Shown: piece by piece, positions 26,823 through 35,613 of the stretch
Numbering within the stretch: the stretch's first letter is position 1
How the letters are laid out: the number at the start of each line of letters is the position of its first letter
Notes under the pieces: model-generated
Databases searched by the model: none
The model's input: the letters and a program-made list of their open reading frames with translations, nothing else
Told to the model about the DNA's origin: nothing
Program-made: the position numbers and the translations under genes
Origin: an uncultured Acetatifactor sp.
Lineage (GTDB): Bacteria; Bacillota; Clostridia; Lachnospirales; Lachnospiraceae
NCBI GenBank assembly: GCA_947629645.1
Contig: CANREV010000027.1
Coordinates: forward strand, 1-40,807
Length of the DNA stretch: 40,807 bases
Reading direction: 5' to 3'

Positions 26823-27638
26823 ATGGTACGGAGCTTATGGACGGCAGCAACGGGCATGATCGCCCAACAGACAAATATCGATACCATCGCCAACAATCTG
26901 GCGAACGTAAATACGCAGGGGTATAAAACTCAGGTAAATGAATTTAAGACCCTTTTGTATCAGACGCTTCAGACGGAGACAACTACCGCCAACGGCGCAC
27001 AGAAGCCTGTCGGAGCGCAGGTAGGCCTCGGCACCCGAAACTCGGCGATCACATCCATATTCAGGAAGGGAAATTTATACGCTTCCGAGAGCGAGACCGC
27101 ATTTGCCATTGACGGCAAGGGTTTCTTTGCGGTGAGAGGGGAAGACGGAAATACCTATTATACCAGAAACGGAGACCTGAAATTTGCCTTGGCGGAGGGC
27201 GGAAATATGTTGTCCGATTCGGACGGCAGGCCGGTGTTAAGCACTACAGGACAGCCCATTATTTTAAACAGTCAGTATATTCTGAGCAATATTACCGTGT
27301 CAAAGGACGGGCAGCTTTGCTATCCTGATGAGCAGTTCAATCCGCAGCCCATCGGCGTGACGATCGGCGTATTTCAGTTCAATAATCCTAATGGCCTGGA
27401 AAAGCTGGGCGACAGCCTTTACGGACAGACGGCGGCCAGCGGAGCGGCCATCAATGAAGCTACGAATGCTAATGTGCAGCGAAGCGACATCATTCAGGGC
27501 TATCTGGAAGGTTCCAATGTGCAGGTAGTGGATGAGATGGTAAACATGATCGTGGCGCAGCGCGCTTACGAATTGAATTCCAAGGCCATCACCACTTCTG
27601 ATGAAATGCTGCAGCAGGCGAACAACCTGAGGCGTTAA
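26823..27638 (+). CDS. flhP: Flagellar distal rod protein (FlhP/FlgG-like)
   Basis: The 271-residue protein has the N-terminal rod motif VRSLWTAATGMIAQQTNIDT, then NNLANVNTQGYKTQ. The central region is GKGFFAVRGEDGNTYYTRNGD and the C-terminus is VVDEMVNMIVAQRAYELNSK. It resembles FlgG and B. subtilis FlhP and would form the distal rod. SD AAGGGAGA precedes ATG 26823. The gap to flgJ is 21 nt, indicating one operon. Confidence 0.9.
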   Translation: MVRSLWTAATGMIAQQTNIDTIANNLANVNTQGYKTQVNEFKTLLYQTLQTETTTANGAQKPVGAQVGLGTRNSAITSIFRKGNLYASESETAFAIDGKGFFAVRGEDGNTYYTRNGDLKFALAEGGNMLSDSDGRPVLSTTGQPIILNSQYILSNITVSKDGQLCYPDEQFNPQPIGVTIGVFQFNNPNGLEKLGDSLYGQTAASGAAINEATNANVQRSDIIQGYLEGSNVQVVDEMVNMIVAQRAYELNSKAITTSDEMLQQANNLRR

Positions 27639-27659
27639 GGGGAAACAGGGAGGTAACAT

Positions 27660-28049
27660 ATGGATTTTAGCAGTGTGACGAACATGTATGCGGATACATA
27701 TGCCAACGCCGCAAACCAGGCGGCGGACAAACTTCAGAATAAGCTGAACGGGGCGGATTACACAAAAGCCACCGATACCGAGCTGATGGATGCCTGCAAA
27801 CAGTTTGAAGCATACTTTATAGAACAGATGTTCAAGGAAATGGTGAAGACCATTCCTTCTGAATCCGATGGTTCCGGGTCTGTGAATTCCATGCTGGATT
27901 ACTATAAGGATCAGATGGTGCAGAATATTGCGGAGGAGACAGCCGACCAGAACGGGGGCTTAGGTCTGGCTCAGATGTTGTACGAGCAGATGCGCCGCAA
28001 TTACGGATTGGATAGCGTCAGCGGGGAGGCGGCTGCAGAGCAGCTGTAA
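27660..28049 (+). CDS. flgJ: FlgJ-type rod-binding protein, no muramidase domain
   Basis: The 129-residue protein carries the rod-binding domain of FlgJ: LMDACKQFEAYFIEQMFKEM, then YYKDQMVQNIAEE and GLGLAQMLYEQMRRNYG. The C-terminal peptidoglycan-hydrolase domain of enterobacterial FlgJ is absent, as is usual in Firmicutes. An M23 or other hydrolase must therefore open the wall for rod growth. It is the third gene of the mbl-linked rod cluster and is followed by a strong terminator. Confidence 0.87.
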   Translation: MDFSSVTNMYADTYANAANQAADKLQNKLNGADYTKATDTELMDACKQFEAYFIEQMFKEMVKTIPSESDGSGSVNSMLDYYKDQMVQNIAEETADQNGGLGLAQMLYEQMRRNYGLDSVSGEAAAEQL

Positions 28050-28066
28050 GTAAATGAACGGAATGG

Positions 28067-28095
28067 GGCTGCCGTCTGTCGGCAGCCTTCCTTAT
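28067..28095 (+). terminator. Terminator after flgJ
   Basis: GGCTGCCG (28067-28074) and CGGCAGCC (28080-28087) form a perfect GC-rich stem around TCTGT, followed by TTCCTTATC. It closes the flagellar rod operon before recD2. Confidence 0.65.
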
Positions 28096-28153
28096 CTTAT
28101 GAGAATGCGCACGAATCGAATGCGCGGCGGGGCACGTCTTTAAGGGGTTCTGT

Positions 28154-30394
28154 ATGACAGAAATCAACGGATATGTGGAACATATCATTTTCCAAAACAG
28201 TACAAATGGATATACAGTGTTGAATCTGGTGACAGGTGATGAGGAAATCACCTGTGTCGGTCCCTGCAAAGGATTGTCCGCAGGGGAAAATATCTCGGCT
28301 CAGGGCGATTTTATTGAGCATCCTGTCTATGGAAGACAGTTTAAACTGGTCAGTTATCAGGTGGTCGCGCCGAAGGATCGCCTCGGTATGGAACGTTATC
28401 TTGGCTCCGGAGCGGTAAAAGGCGTGGGGGCCGCATTGGCGGCGAGGATCGTGAAGAAATTCGGAGATGATACTTTCCGTATTATTGAGGAAGAGCCGGA
28501 GCGATTGGCGGAGATCAAAGGCATCAGTCTGCGCAAAGCGCAGGAGATCGCCGTGCAGATGGAGGAGAAGAAAGATCTGAGAGAGGCATTGGTCTATCTG
28601 CAGCAGTTTGGATTTTCCAACACGATGGCGGTGAGGATCTATGACACTTATGGTATGGAGCTGTACGCCGTGATGAGGGAGAATCCTTATCGTCTTGCGG
28701 AGGATGTGCCCGGCATTGGTTTTAAAATGGCGGATGAATTGGCGGCGAAGCTGGGGATACGCATGGATTCCGATTACCGTATCCAAAGCGGCGTGTTCTA
28801 TACGCTGCTTCAGTCCGTTGGAGAGGGACATTGTTACCTCCCTGTGGAGATCCTTCTTGACAGGGCGAATATGCTGCTTGGGGTGGCGCAGGAAGATATC
28901 CGCCCTCAGTTGGATAATATGGTGATGGATAAGAAACTGGTGATTAAGGGAAACTGTGTCTTTGCTTCCGCCTTTTATTATGCGGAGCTGAATTGCGCCA
29001 GAATGCTGATGGAACTTAATATTCCTATGGCGGAGGCGGAAAATCTGCCTTCCCAGGAGGCTGCCATTGAAAAGCAGATGGAACGTATCGCCAAGGAACA
29101 GCATATGGTACTGGATGAGATTCAGCTTCATGCTGTGATGGAAAGTATCCATAACGGGCTCTTTATTCTGTCCGGCGGTCCGGGGACCGGAAAAACCACC
29201 ACGATCAATATGATGATCCGCTATTTTGAATCTGCCGGACAGGATATCTTTCTGGCGGCGCCTACGGGGAGGGCGGCAAAGCGCATGACGGAGGCCACTG
29301 GATATGAAGCCAGAACAATCCACCGGATGCTGGAATTAAACGGCGGACTGTCGGATGAGGAAAGGGGTAAAGTGCGCTTTGAGAGAAACGCGGAAAATCC
29401 TCTGGAGGCAGATGTAATCATCATAGATGAAATGTCCATGGTGGATATCAGACTGTTTCAATCGCTTCTTGGAGCCATTGCGCCGGGCACCAGACTGATT
29501 CTGGTGGGTGACGTGAACCAGCTTCCCAGCGTGGGAGCCGGACAGGTGCTGCGGGATCTGATTGGCAGCGGCGTTTTTCATACGGTGGAGCTTAAGAGGA
29601 TCTTCCGGCAGGCGGAAGAAAGCGACATTGTTGTCAATGCGCACCGCATCAACAGAGGGGAGCAGATTTCCATGGACAATAAGTCCAGGGATTTCTTTAT
29701 GCTGGAGAGAAATGACGTTAATGTCATCTATAAACATACCATACAGCTGATCCTGGAAAAACTGCCTAAATATGTAAACGCAACGCCCTTTGATATTCAG
29801 GTGCTGACGCCTATGAGAAAGGGAAGCCTCGGGTGTGAAACGCTCAACGGCATACTGCAGCGCTACCTGAATCCTCCTCATCCCCAAAAGCGGGAACATG
29901 CTGACGGCGATACCATCTACCGGGAGGGGGATAAGGTGATGCAGGTGAAGAATAACTATCAGCTGGAATGGGAGATCGTGAGCCGGTATCATATTCCCGT
30001 TGAAAGAGGAATGGGAATCTTTAACGGCGATATGGGACGCATTTTGGAGATCAATGAAGATGCCGCAACGATGATCGTGGAATACGATGAGCAGAAGCGG
30101 GTGACTTATCCTTTTTCCCTGCTGGATGAACTGGAATTGGCCTATGCTGTCACCATTCACAAATCCCAGGGAAGCGAATATCCGGCGGTGATCCTGCCGC
30201 TGTTGTCCGGTCCCAGGATGCTGTTTAACAGAAATCTGCTCTACACCGGGATCACCCGGGCCAGAAACTGTGTCACGATTCTGGGCAGCGCCGCCACAGT
30301 GAGGGCTATGATTGACAATGTCAGCGAAAACAAACGCTATACAGCGTTAGCGGACAGAATCAGGGAAATGGCCATGACAGAGACGGCAGGGTGA
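28154..30394 (+). CDS. recD2: RecD2-type ATP-dependent DNA helicase
   Basis: The 746-residue protein has the RecD2 layout. It starts with an N-terminal OB-like region (GYVEHIIFQNSTNGYTVLNL) and helix-hairpin-helix repeats (GVGAALAARIVKKFG, DVPGIGFKMADELA). The SF1B helicase core has Walker A GGPGTGKTTT, motif II IIDEMSMVD, VGDVNQLPSVGAG, and the C-terminal motif VTIHKSQGSEYPAV. RecD2 is a 5'-3' helicase of RecBC-lacking or AddAB bacteria, involved in repair and replication restart. The length is typical. ATG 28154 has AAGGGG upstream. It seems to stand as its own unit. Confidence 0.94.
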   Translation: MTEINGYVEHIIFQNSTNGYTVLNLVTGDEEITCVGPCKGLSAGENISAQGDFIEHPVYGRQFKLVSYQVVAPKDRLGMERYLGSGAVKGVGAALAARIVKKFGDDTFRIIEEEPERLAEIKGISLRKAQEIAVQMEEKKDLREALVYLQQFGFSNTMAVRIYDTYGMELYAVMRENPYRLAEDVPGIGFKMADELAAKLGIRMDSDYRIQSGVFYTLLQSVGEGHCYLPVEILLDRANMLLGVAQEDIRPQLDNMVMDKKLVIKGNCVFASAFYYAELNCARMLMELNIPMAEAENLPSQEAAIEKQMERIAKEQHMVLDEIQLHAVMESIHNGLFILSGGPGTGKTTTINMMIRYFESAGQDIFLAAPTGRAAKRMTEATGYEARTIHRMLELNGGLSDEERGKVRFERNAENPLEADVIIIDEMSMVDIRLFQSLLGAIAPGTRLILVGDVNQLPSVGAGQVLRDLIGSGVFHTVELKRIFRQAEESDIVVNAHRINRGEQISMDNKSRDFFMLERNDVNVIYKHTIQLILEKLPKYVNATPFDIQVLTPMRKGSLGCETLNGILQRYLNPPHPQKREHADGDTIYREGDKVMQVKNNYQLEWEIVSRYHIPVERGMGIFNGDMGRILEINEDAATMIVEYDEQKRVTYPFSLLDELELAYAVTIHKSQGSEYPAVILPLLSGPRMLFNRNLLYTGITRARNCVTILGSAATVRAMIDNVSENKRYTALADRIREMAMTETAG

Positions 30395-30513
30395 CATCGC
30401 AAAGGCTTTGATGCAAAGTCGGAGAAATGCCGTAAAATGGGTAGGACGCAGAAGAAGCGCGAAAGGCAATGAACACGGAAAGAACGTGCGGTAATATAAG
30501 GCGAAAAGCGCAG

Positions 30514-30529
30514 AAGGAGGATTGACATA
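30514..30529 (+). promoter_or_regulatory. Strong SD with an in-frame ATA at start spacing, upstream of comF
   Basis: AAGGAGG (30514-30520) is followed after 6 nt by ATA (30527-30529), in frame with comF and joined to it by 23 open codons. The frame has no ATG, GTG or TTG between its upstream stop codon at 30497-30499 and the ATG at 30596. It is either a non-standard start, a lost ATG, or an SD for something else. Confidence 0.5.
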
Positions 30530-30595
30530 AGCACAAGACAGAAAATCAAAACAAAAAGCGGCAGTCAAAGTCAGTATGGCGGCGGGGGAAAACGG

Positions 30596-31354
30596 ATGCC
30601 CGCCATATCCGGAATTGCCAAAAGAATCAAAGGCGGCATAGGGGAAAATAAGATCGTAAAAACAGCGGTCCGGCTGTTGTTTCCCCTCAGATGTCCCGTC
30701 TGCGATGGAATCGTCTCTCCTTCGGGGGAAAAGATCTGCGTGGAATGCATGAATCAGCTGAAACTGCTGACTCCGCCATGGTGCATGAAATGCGGGAAAA
30801 AACTAATGGGAGAGCGGGAATTTTGCAGTGATTGCAGAAACAGAAAGCATGAATTTGTGCGGGGGAGGGCACTCTATGAGTATGAGAGCGTTTCCGCTTC
30901 CATCTATCGCTTAAAATATGGGAAGAGGCAGGAGTACGCCGATTTTTTCGGGGAGGAAATCGTCCGGTATCTTGGGGATTTTCTGGAACATGTGAAACCG
31001 GATGCCCTGATTCCCATTCCGCTTCATAAGAAGCGCCTTTCTAAGCGGGGATACAATCAGGCGGCGCTGTTAGCGCGGGCGGTGGGAAAGTATTTTGGAG
31101 TGCCGGTGGAAGAGAAATTGTTAGTCAGAGTGAAGAATACAGCGCCTCTGAAACTGCAAAATCCCTCTGAAAGGCAAAATAATTTGAAAAAAGCTTTCAA
31201 TATGGCAAAAAATGATGTAAAATTAAATACAACTGTAATTATAGATGATATCTATACCACCGGAAGTACGATTGATGAAGCTGCAAGAGTTTTAAAGGCT
31301 GCCGGTGTAAAAAATATTTATTTTATTACCCTTGCCTGCGGAGCGGGAATGTAG
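30596..31354 (+). CDS. comF: ComF-family phosphoribosyltransferase-like protein
   Basis: The 252-residue protein has a zinc-finger N-terminus (CPVCDGIVSPSGEKICVEC, then CMKCGKK...CSDCRNRKH). It is followed by a type I phosphoribosyltransferase-like domain with the PRPP motif VIIDDIYTTGSTIDE and upstream PIPLHKKRLSKRGYNQA. ComFC homologues are needed for DNA uptake in competent bacteria. The flagellar gene yvyF follows, as in Bacillus. The ATG at 30596 has only a GGGGG stretch as SD, while the best SD lies 76 nt upstream beside an ATA codon (separate entry). The true N-terminus may thus be 23 residues longer, with a Ser/Lys/Gln-rich tail. Confidence 0.88.
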   Translation: MPAISGIAKRIKGGIGENKIVKTAVRLLFPLRCPVCDGIVSPSGEKICVECMNQLKLLTPPWCMKCGKKLMGEREFCSDCRNRKHEFVRGRALYEYESVSASIYRLKYGKRQEYADFFGEEIVRYLGDFLEHVKPDALIPIPLHKKRLSKRGYNQAALLARAVGKYFGVPVEEKLLVRVKNTAPLKLQNPSERQNNLKKAFNMAKNDVKLNTTVIIDDIYTTGSTIDEAARVLKAAGVKNIYFITLACGAGM

Positions 31355-31371
31355 AGGAAAAGGAGGTATTT

Positions 31372-31779
31372 ATGAACGTAAGGAACTGTAGGTCTTGTGG
31401 ACGTATTTTTAACTATTTTTCGGGACCGCATATCTGCCCCAGCTGTCGGGAAGCTCTTGAGGCAAAGTTTCAAGAGGTAAAAGAATACATACGCGAGCAT
31501 AAAGGCGCCGGCATCGGAGAAGTTGCGGAGGCGTGCGATGTGGAGGTGCAGCAGATCCATCAGTGGCTGAGAGAATCCCGTCTGGAAGTGACGCCGGATT
31601 CCCCGATCCAGCTGACCTGCGAGAACTGCGGCGCTGTCATCCGCAGCGGCAGATTCTGTGAGAAGTGTACCAACAGCGTGGCTCAGGGTTTTAAGCATAT
31701 GCTGGATGCCAATGCGCCTAAGCCGGAGCCTAAGAAAAATCTGGAGAAGGACAGCCCTAAGATGAGGTTCCTTCAGTAA
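31372..31779 (+). CDS. yvyF: YvyF-like flagellar operon protein
   Basis: The 135-residue protein has an N-terminal zinc ribbon (CRSCGRIFNYFSG...CPSCRE) and a helical/wHTH-like middle (GAGIGEVAEACDVEVQQIHQ). A second cysteine pair set follows (CENCGAVIRSGRFCEKC). This is the arrangement of the YvyF family, found between comFC and flgM in Bacillus and thought to influence flagellar gene expression. flgM is not next to it here. ATG 31372 is preceded by AAAAGGAGG. Confidence 0.85.
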   Translation: MNVRNCRSCGRIFNYFSGPHICPSCREALEAKFQEVKEYIREHKGAGIGEVAEACDVEVQQIHQWLRESRLEVTPDSPIQLTCENCGAVIRSGRFCEKCTNSVAQGFKHMLDANAPKPEPKKNLEKDSPKMRFLQ

Positions 31780-31800
31780 ATCCCAGACCGGAGGATTTCC

Positions 31801-32187
31801 ATGTTAAATGAAGAACGCATAATCCTGATGACAAAGTTGGCGGCATACGAGGCCGGCGAGGGGAAACAGAACGTAAAGATCGGCAATTATTTCCGCAGTG
31901 ATTACATTGCCGTGCAGGTTTTAAAATCCGTTGTCAGCGCTTCGATCGCATTTGCGCTGGTGTTTGCTTTGTATATTTTTTATGATATGGAACAGTTTAT
32001 GCAGGATCTGTATAAAATGGATCTGGTGGCATTCGCGCGGAACGTTCTGATCTGGTACGGAGTGACAGTGGTGTCTTACGGTGTTGCCACATATATTATT
32101 TGTACTTATCGTTATTCCAGGGTCAGGAGAAGCCTGAAGCGGTATTATCATAATTTAAAAAAGCTGGATTCCCTGTATCGCGAATAA
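31801..32187 (+). CDS. Small two-TM membrane protein, unknown function
   Basis: The 128-residue protein is not one I recognise. It has a soluble N-terminus of about 45 residues and two transmembrane segments (SVVSASIAFALVFALYIFY and LIWYGVTVVSYGVATYIICTY). A basic, Tyr-rich C-terminus (RYSRVRRSLKRYYHNLKKLD) should lie in the cytoplasm. It sits between yvyF and a larger unknown membrane protein with short gaps (21 and 41 nt), so it is likely co-transcribed with both. The SD GGAGG lies upstream of ATG 31801. Confidence 0.7.
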   Translation: MLNEERIILMTKLAAYEAGEGKQNVKIGNYFRSDYIAVQVLKSVVSASIAFALVFALYIFYDMEQFMQDLYKMDLVAFARNVLIWYGVTVVSYGVATYIICTYRYSRVRRSLKRYYHNLKKLDSLYRE

Positions 32188-32228
32188 GCGCATGACGCAA
32201 AAAGCATAAGGGCAGGCTGGAGGACAGA

Positions 32229-33347
32229 ATGACAGGTTTACTTGAATTTAGGGAAAAATTAAAACGAATCTATAGCAAATCGGAATTTATTCTTACGCCC
32301 CTGCTAAAGTTTCTGCTAGCGTTTGTCACACTGTTGGTGCTGAATGGAAAGCTGGGCTATATGACAAAGCTGGACAATATTGCCATCGTGCTGATTGTTG
32401 CGCTGATGTGCTCTTTTCTTCCCAGCGGCTGCATTATTTTGTTTGCGGCATTATTCAGTCTTCTGCATATGTATGCATTGTCGCCGGAAACCGCGTTGGT
32501 CGGGTTGTGTCTGTACCTTGTCATGTTTTTGCTTTTTTTCCGGTTCAGTCCCAGGGATTCTCTGGTGGTGATACTGACGCCCCTGCTGTGTGTGTTAAAA
32601 ATTCCTTATGTGATTCCCATAGCAACGGGATTGATCTGCGGTCCGGCGTCTGTTGTTTCTGTTGGCTGCGGCATCTGTATTTATTATCTGTTGTCCACCA
32701 TCATAAACAGCGCGTCAACGATCAACGCCATGGGAGAAGATGAGGCAACGGCAAAGCTCAGGCTGGTGGTCGATGGGATTTTGGACAATAAATCTATGAT
32801 GGTGATGATCGCTGCGTTTGCGATCACTGTGCTGGTGGTATACCTTCTTAGGAGGATGTCTGTAGACCATTCCTGGAGCATTGCCATGATAGCGGGGATT
32901 CTGACCAATATCGTTATTCTGCTGGTGGGCGATCTATTGTATGACACCAGCCTTTCTGTTTCCAGCGTGCTGATTGGTTCCGTGCTGGCGCTGGCGGTGG
33001 GAAAGGTGATAGAATTTTTCCGATTCTGCGTGGATTACAGCCGTACAGAAAAGGTACAGTTTGAAGACGATGAATATTATTATTATGTCAAAGCTGTCCC
33101 CAAGATGTCGGTTTCCCTGTCTACCAAAACAGTGAAAAAAATAAATTCCCAGACTGCCGGACAGCGGTCCGGGCGCGCTTCCGGGAGAAATGTTGTCGTA
33201 GAGAGATCAGGAGAGGGAAACTACGGCTCTTCCAGAACGGGCGCTGGCCGGGGTAACTATCGAAGCGGCAGAAGCGTTGTCTATAACGGGCATATCCCGG
33301 ACGATGGACAGGATGGGAACGAAGATGATTACGAAGAATTATTTTAA
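32229..33347 (+). CDS. Polytopic membrane protein with Arg/Gly-rich tail, unknown function
   Basis: The 372-residue protein has about eight to ten hydrophobic segments between residues 20 and 265 (for example LLKFLLAFVTLLVLNGKLGY, ILTNIVILLVGDLL). A cytoplasmic-looking tail of about 100 residues follows. The tail contains a run of Tyr (YYYYVKAVP), then a Ser/Arg/Gly-rich part (GQRSGRASGRN, AGRGNYRSGRS), and ends acidic (DDGQDGNEDDYEELF). No transporter motif was found. It lies 10 to 40 nt upstream of cdaA depending on the cdaA start, so it is probably in the c-di-AMP/GlmM operon. SD GGAGG precedes ATG 32229. Confidence 0.75.
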   Translation: MTGLLEFREKLKRIYSKSEFILTPLLKFLLAFVTLLVLNGKLGYMTKLDNIAIVLIVALMCSFLPSGCIILFAALFSLLHMYALSPETALVGLCLYLVMFLLFFRFSPRDSLVVILTPLLCVLKIPYVIPIATGLICGPASVVSVGCGICIYYLLSTIINSASTINAMGEDEATAKLRLVVDGILDNKSMMVMIAAFAITVLVVYLLRRMSVDHSWSIAMIAGILTNIVILLVGDLLYDTSLSVSSVLIGSVLALAVGKVIEFFRFCVDYSRTEKVQFEDDEYYYYVKAVPKMSVSLSTKTVKKINSQTAGQRSGRASGRNVVVERSGEGNYGSSRTGAGRGNYRSGRSVVYNGHIPDDGQDGNEDDYEELF

Positions 33348-33386
33348 CGCTCCATATTGATAAATGAAGGGACTCATTTAGGTGTC

Positions 33387-34265
33387 ATGCATTGGTTAGA
33401 ACAGGCGGTAAATTATTTTAAGAGTGTGGGAATTTACGGTACGACAATGAGCTTGGGCGATATTGTGGAGATATTGATCGTAGCTTTTCTGGTGTACTAT
33501 GTTTTGGTATGGATGAAACAGACCAGAGCATGGCTTCTCTTAAAAGGCCTGATTATGATTTGCGCCTTTTTGGTAGTGGCTTATCTGCTGGATATGAGTA
33601 CCATCATGTGGATGGCTCGGAACATTCTGGGTTTTGCAGTGACGGCGCTGATTGTGGTCATGCAGCCGGAGCTGCGCCATGCCTTGGAGGAACTGGGGAA
33701 AAAGGCTTTTTTGCCCTCGGTCAGCTCCAGAAATCAGGATGATTTTTCCGAGAAGACCATTAATGAGATTGCAAAAGCATGTGTGGAGATGGGAAAGGTG
33801 AAAACCGGCGCCCTTATCGTCATTGAGCAGAATGAAACGCTCAGGGATTATGAGAGGACCGGTATTGAGATAGACGGGCTGGTGACCAGCCAGCTTTTGA
33901 TCAATATTTTTGAGCACAATACGCCGCTTCATGACGGCGCTGTTATTGTGCGCGGCAATCGGGTGACTTCCGCCACCTGTTATCTCCCGTTGTCCGATAA
34001 TCTGACCCTGAGCAAGGAGCTGGGGACCAGGCACCGGGCCGGCGTAGGCATTTCTGAGGTAACGGACTCTTTAACCGTGATCGTATCCGAAGAGACGGGC
34101 AAGATCAGCGTGGCTTATGAGGGAGAACTGGAGCGGAACCTGGATTTGGCAGGATTAAAAAGCAGGCTGATGAAATTGCTGAGTGATAATCAGGAGGAAG
34201 CCAAGAGCAAGCGGAAATGGAAGGGAAGGAGCAAGCGCAGACATGAGAAAAAAGATATTGCATAA
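33387..34265 (+). CDS. cdaA: Diadenylate cyclase CdaA
   Basis: The membrane enzyme makes c-di-AMP from two ATP. Three N-terminal transmembrane segments (residues about 15-90) lead into the DAC domain. This has PLHDGAVIVRGNRV (DGA motif) and LGTRHRAGVGISE (RHR motif), both needed for catalysis. The C-terminus is very basic (KRKWKGRSKRRHEKKD). The 292-residue form starts at ATG 33387, which has AGGTG close upstream. The frame opens earlier with a TTG at 33357, ten residues longer and without clear support. The gene overlaps cdaR by 23 nt, as expected for the cyclase-regulator pair. Confidence 0.95.
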   Translation: MHWLEQAVNYFKSVGIYGTTMSLGDIVEILIVAFLVYYVLVWMKQTRAWLLLKGLIMICAFLVVAYLLDMSTIMWMARNILGFAVTALIVVMQPELRHALEELGKKAFLPSVSSRNQDDFSEKTINEIAKACVEMGKVKTGALIVIEQNETLRDYERTGIEIDGLVTSQLLINIFEHNTPLHDGAVIVRGNRVTSATCYLPLSDNLTLSKELGTRHRAGVGISEVTDSLTVIVSEETGKISVAYEGELERNLDLAGLKSRLMKLLSDNQEEAKSKRKWKGRSKRRHEKKDIA

Positions 34266-35520
34266 CTGGGGCTTAAAGCTCGCTTCCCTGCTGTTGGCCG
34301 CAGTATTGTGGTTTCTGGTGGTACAGTTGGATGACCCCAGAAAATCCCAGTCCTTTTACAATGTGCCTGTGACCCTGATCAATACGGAACTTTTAGAGCA
34401 GGAAGATAAGGTTTATGAGATCCTGGACAATACGGATACCGTTCGGGTAACAGTGACGGCGCCTACCAGTATTATCAGCCAGCTGCGCTCCACTGATATC
34501 GTGGCGGAAGCAGATGTGAGCAGACTGACAGACATTAATACGATACCGATCACATATTCTGTTTTGAATGCAGGAGTGGATTCCGGTTCCATCAGGGGAG
34601 ATCACGATGTGGTGCGGCTCAGCATAGAAGAGCGGGACAGAAAATGGGTGAAGGTGCAGTACAATACAATAGGAGAAGTGGCGGAGGGCTATATGGTTGC
34701 CAGTGCGTCTGCCGATCAGACACTGGTGGAAGTCACCGGTCCCAAATCCGCGGTAGATCAGATTGATCATGCGGGAGTAGAGATCGATGTGACCGGAGCG
34801 ACCAGCAGCCTTTCCGCAAATGTGGATATCGCGCTCTATGACAAAGAGGGGCAATTGCTGGAAGCTTCCGGCGTGATCAAGAATGTGAATTATGTCCATA
34901 TGTCCGTGGAAGTATTGGCTACCAAGGTCGTTCCCATTGAAGTAAGCGCTGCGGGGGTACCGGCAAAAGGATTTCTGTATACCGGCGTAGTGGACTGCAG
35001 TCCGGAAAGTGTGAGAGTGGCGGGTTCCGTGTCCGCGCTGGGTAATATCAGCAAGGTGACGATCCCCGAGGAGCAGATGGATCTGAGCGAGGCACAGGAG
35101 GATGTGGTCAATGTGATCAATATCAGATCCCTCTTGCCTGACAATATCAGGCTTGCGGACAGCGATTTTAACGGTCGTGTGACTGTTACCGCGCATGTGG
35201 AGCCTGTGGCGGTGCGCACGTTGAATATTCCGGCGGGAAACGTTTCCATCACCAATATTCCTGAGGGACTGACTGCAAGGCTGGCCGGTCAGGGAGAGGA
35301 TTTTGAGATAAAAATTTCCGGGCTGGCGGCATTGGTGACTCCTGCAGATCCGGGTATGATTGCCGGAACGATTGATGTGAAAGCCTGGATGGAAGAGGAG
35401 GAGATCGATTCGCTGACGGCGGGAACTTATCAAATCCCTGTTGACTATGGAATTGATGAAGATATTGCGGTAAGCGGCGATGTGACGGCTGACGTCACAT
35501 TCTCCAATGTAGAAGAATAA
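34243..35520 (+). CDS. cdaR: CdaA regulatory protein CdaR (YbbR domains)
   Basis: The 425-residue protein has one N-terminal transmembrane segment (LKLASLLLAAVLWFLVVQLDDP) and an extracellular part built of about four YbbR repeats. Examples are FYNVPVTLINTELL, VQYNTIGEVAEGYM, VEVSAAGVPAKGFLYTGVVD and LNIPAGNVSITNIPEGL. CdaR binds CdaA and tunes c-di-AMP synthesis. ATG 34243 lies inside the end of cdaA, 11 nt after AAGGAG (34226-34231). The frame is open from 34183, but the extra residues are the shadow of cdaA's basic tail. Confidence 0.92.
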   Translation: MRKKILHNWGLKLASLLLAAVLWFLVVQLDDPRKSQSFYNVPVTLINTELLEQEDKVYEILDNTDTVRVTVTAPTSIISQLRSTDIVAEADVSRLTDINTIPITYSVLNAGVDSGSIRGDHDVVRLSIEERDRKWVKVQYNTIGEVAEGYMVASASADQTLVEVTGPKSAVDQIDHAGVEIDVTGATSSLSANVDIALYDKEGQLLEASGVIKNVNYVHMSVEVLATKVVPIEVSAAGVPAKGFLYTGVVDCSPESVRVAGSVSALGNISKVTIPEEQMDLSEAQEDVVNVINIRSLLPDNIRLADSDFNGRVTVTAHVEPVAVRTLNIPAGNVSITNIPEGLTARLAGQGEDFEIKISGLAALVTPADPGMIAGTIDVKAWMEEEEIDSLTAGTYQIPVDYGIDEDIAVSGDVTADVTFSNVEE

Positions 35521-35530
35521 AATTCATAAC

Positions 35531-35592
35531 AATGACAGCGCCAGGCTGAATAAGGTGATATAATGACAGCGCCAGGCTGAATATGGTGATGT
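35531..35592 (+). repeat. 31-bp tandem duplication in the cdaR-glmM gap
   Basis: Unit A (35531-35561) and unit B (35562-35592) lie head to tail and match at 29 of 31 positions; the first 22 bases are identical. The junction creates TGATATAAT (35556-35564), an extended -10-like element, and so a possible internal promoter for glmM about 50 nt before its ATG. Confidence 0.9.
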
Positions 35593-35613
35593 TATATCGG
35601 AATGGAGAAGAAA

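Noticed and set aside
35521..35613. glmS-type ribozyme or other riboswitch ahead of glmM
   Set aside because: The gap is under 100 nt and consists of the tandem duplication; no conserved ribozyme core is visible.
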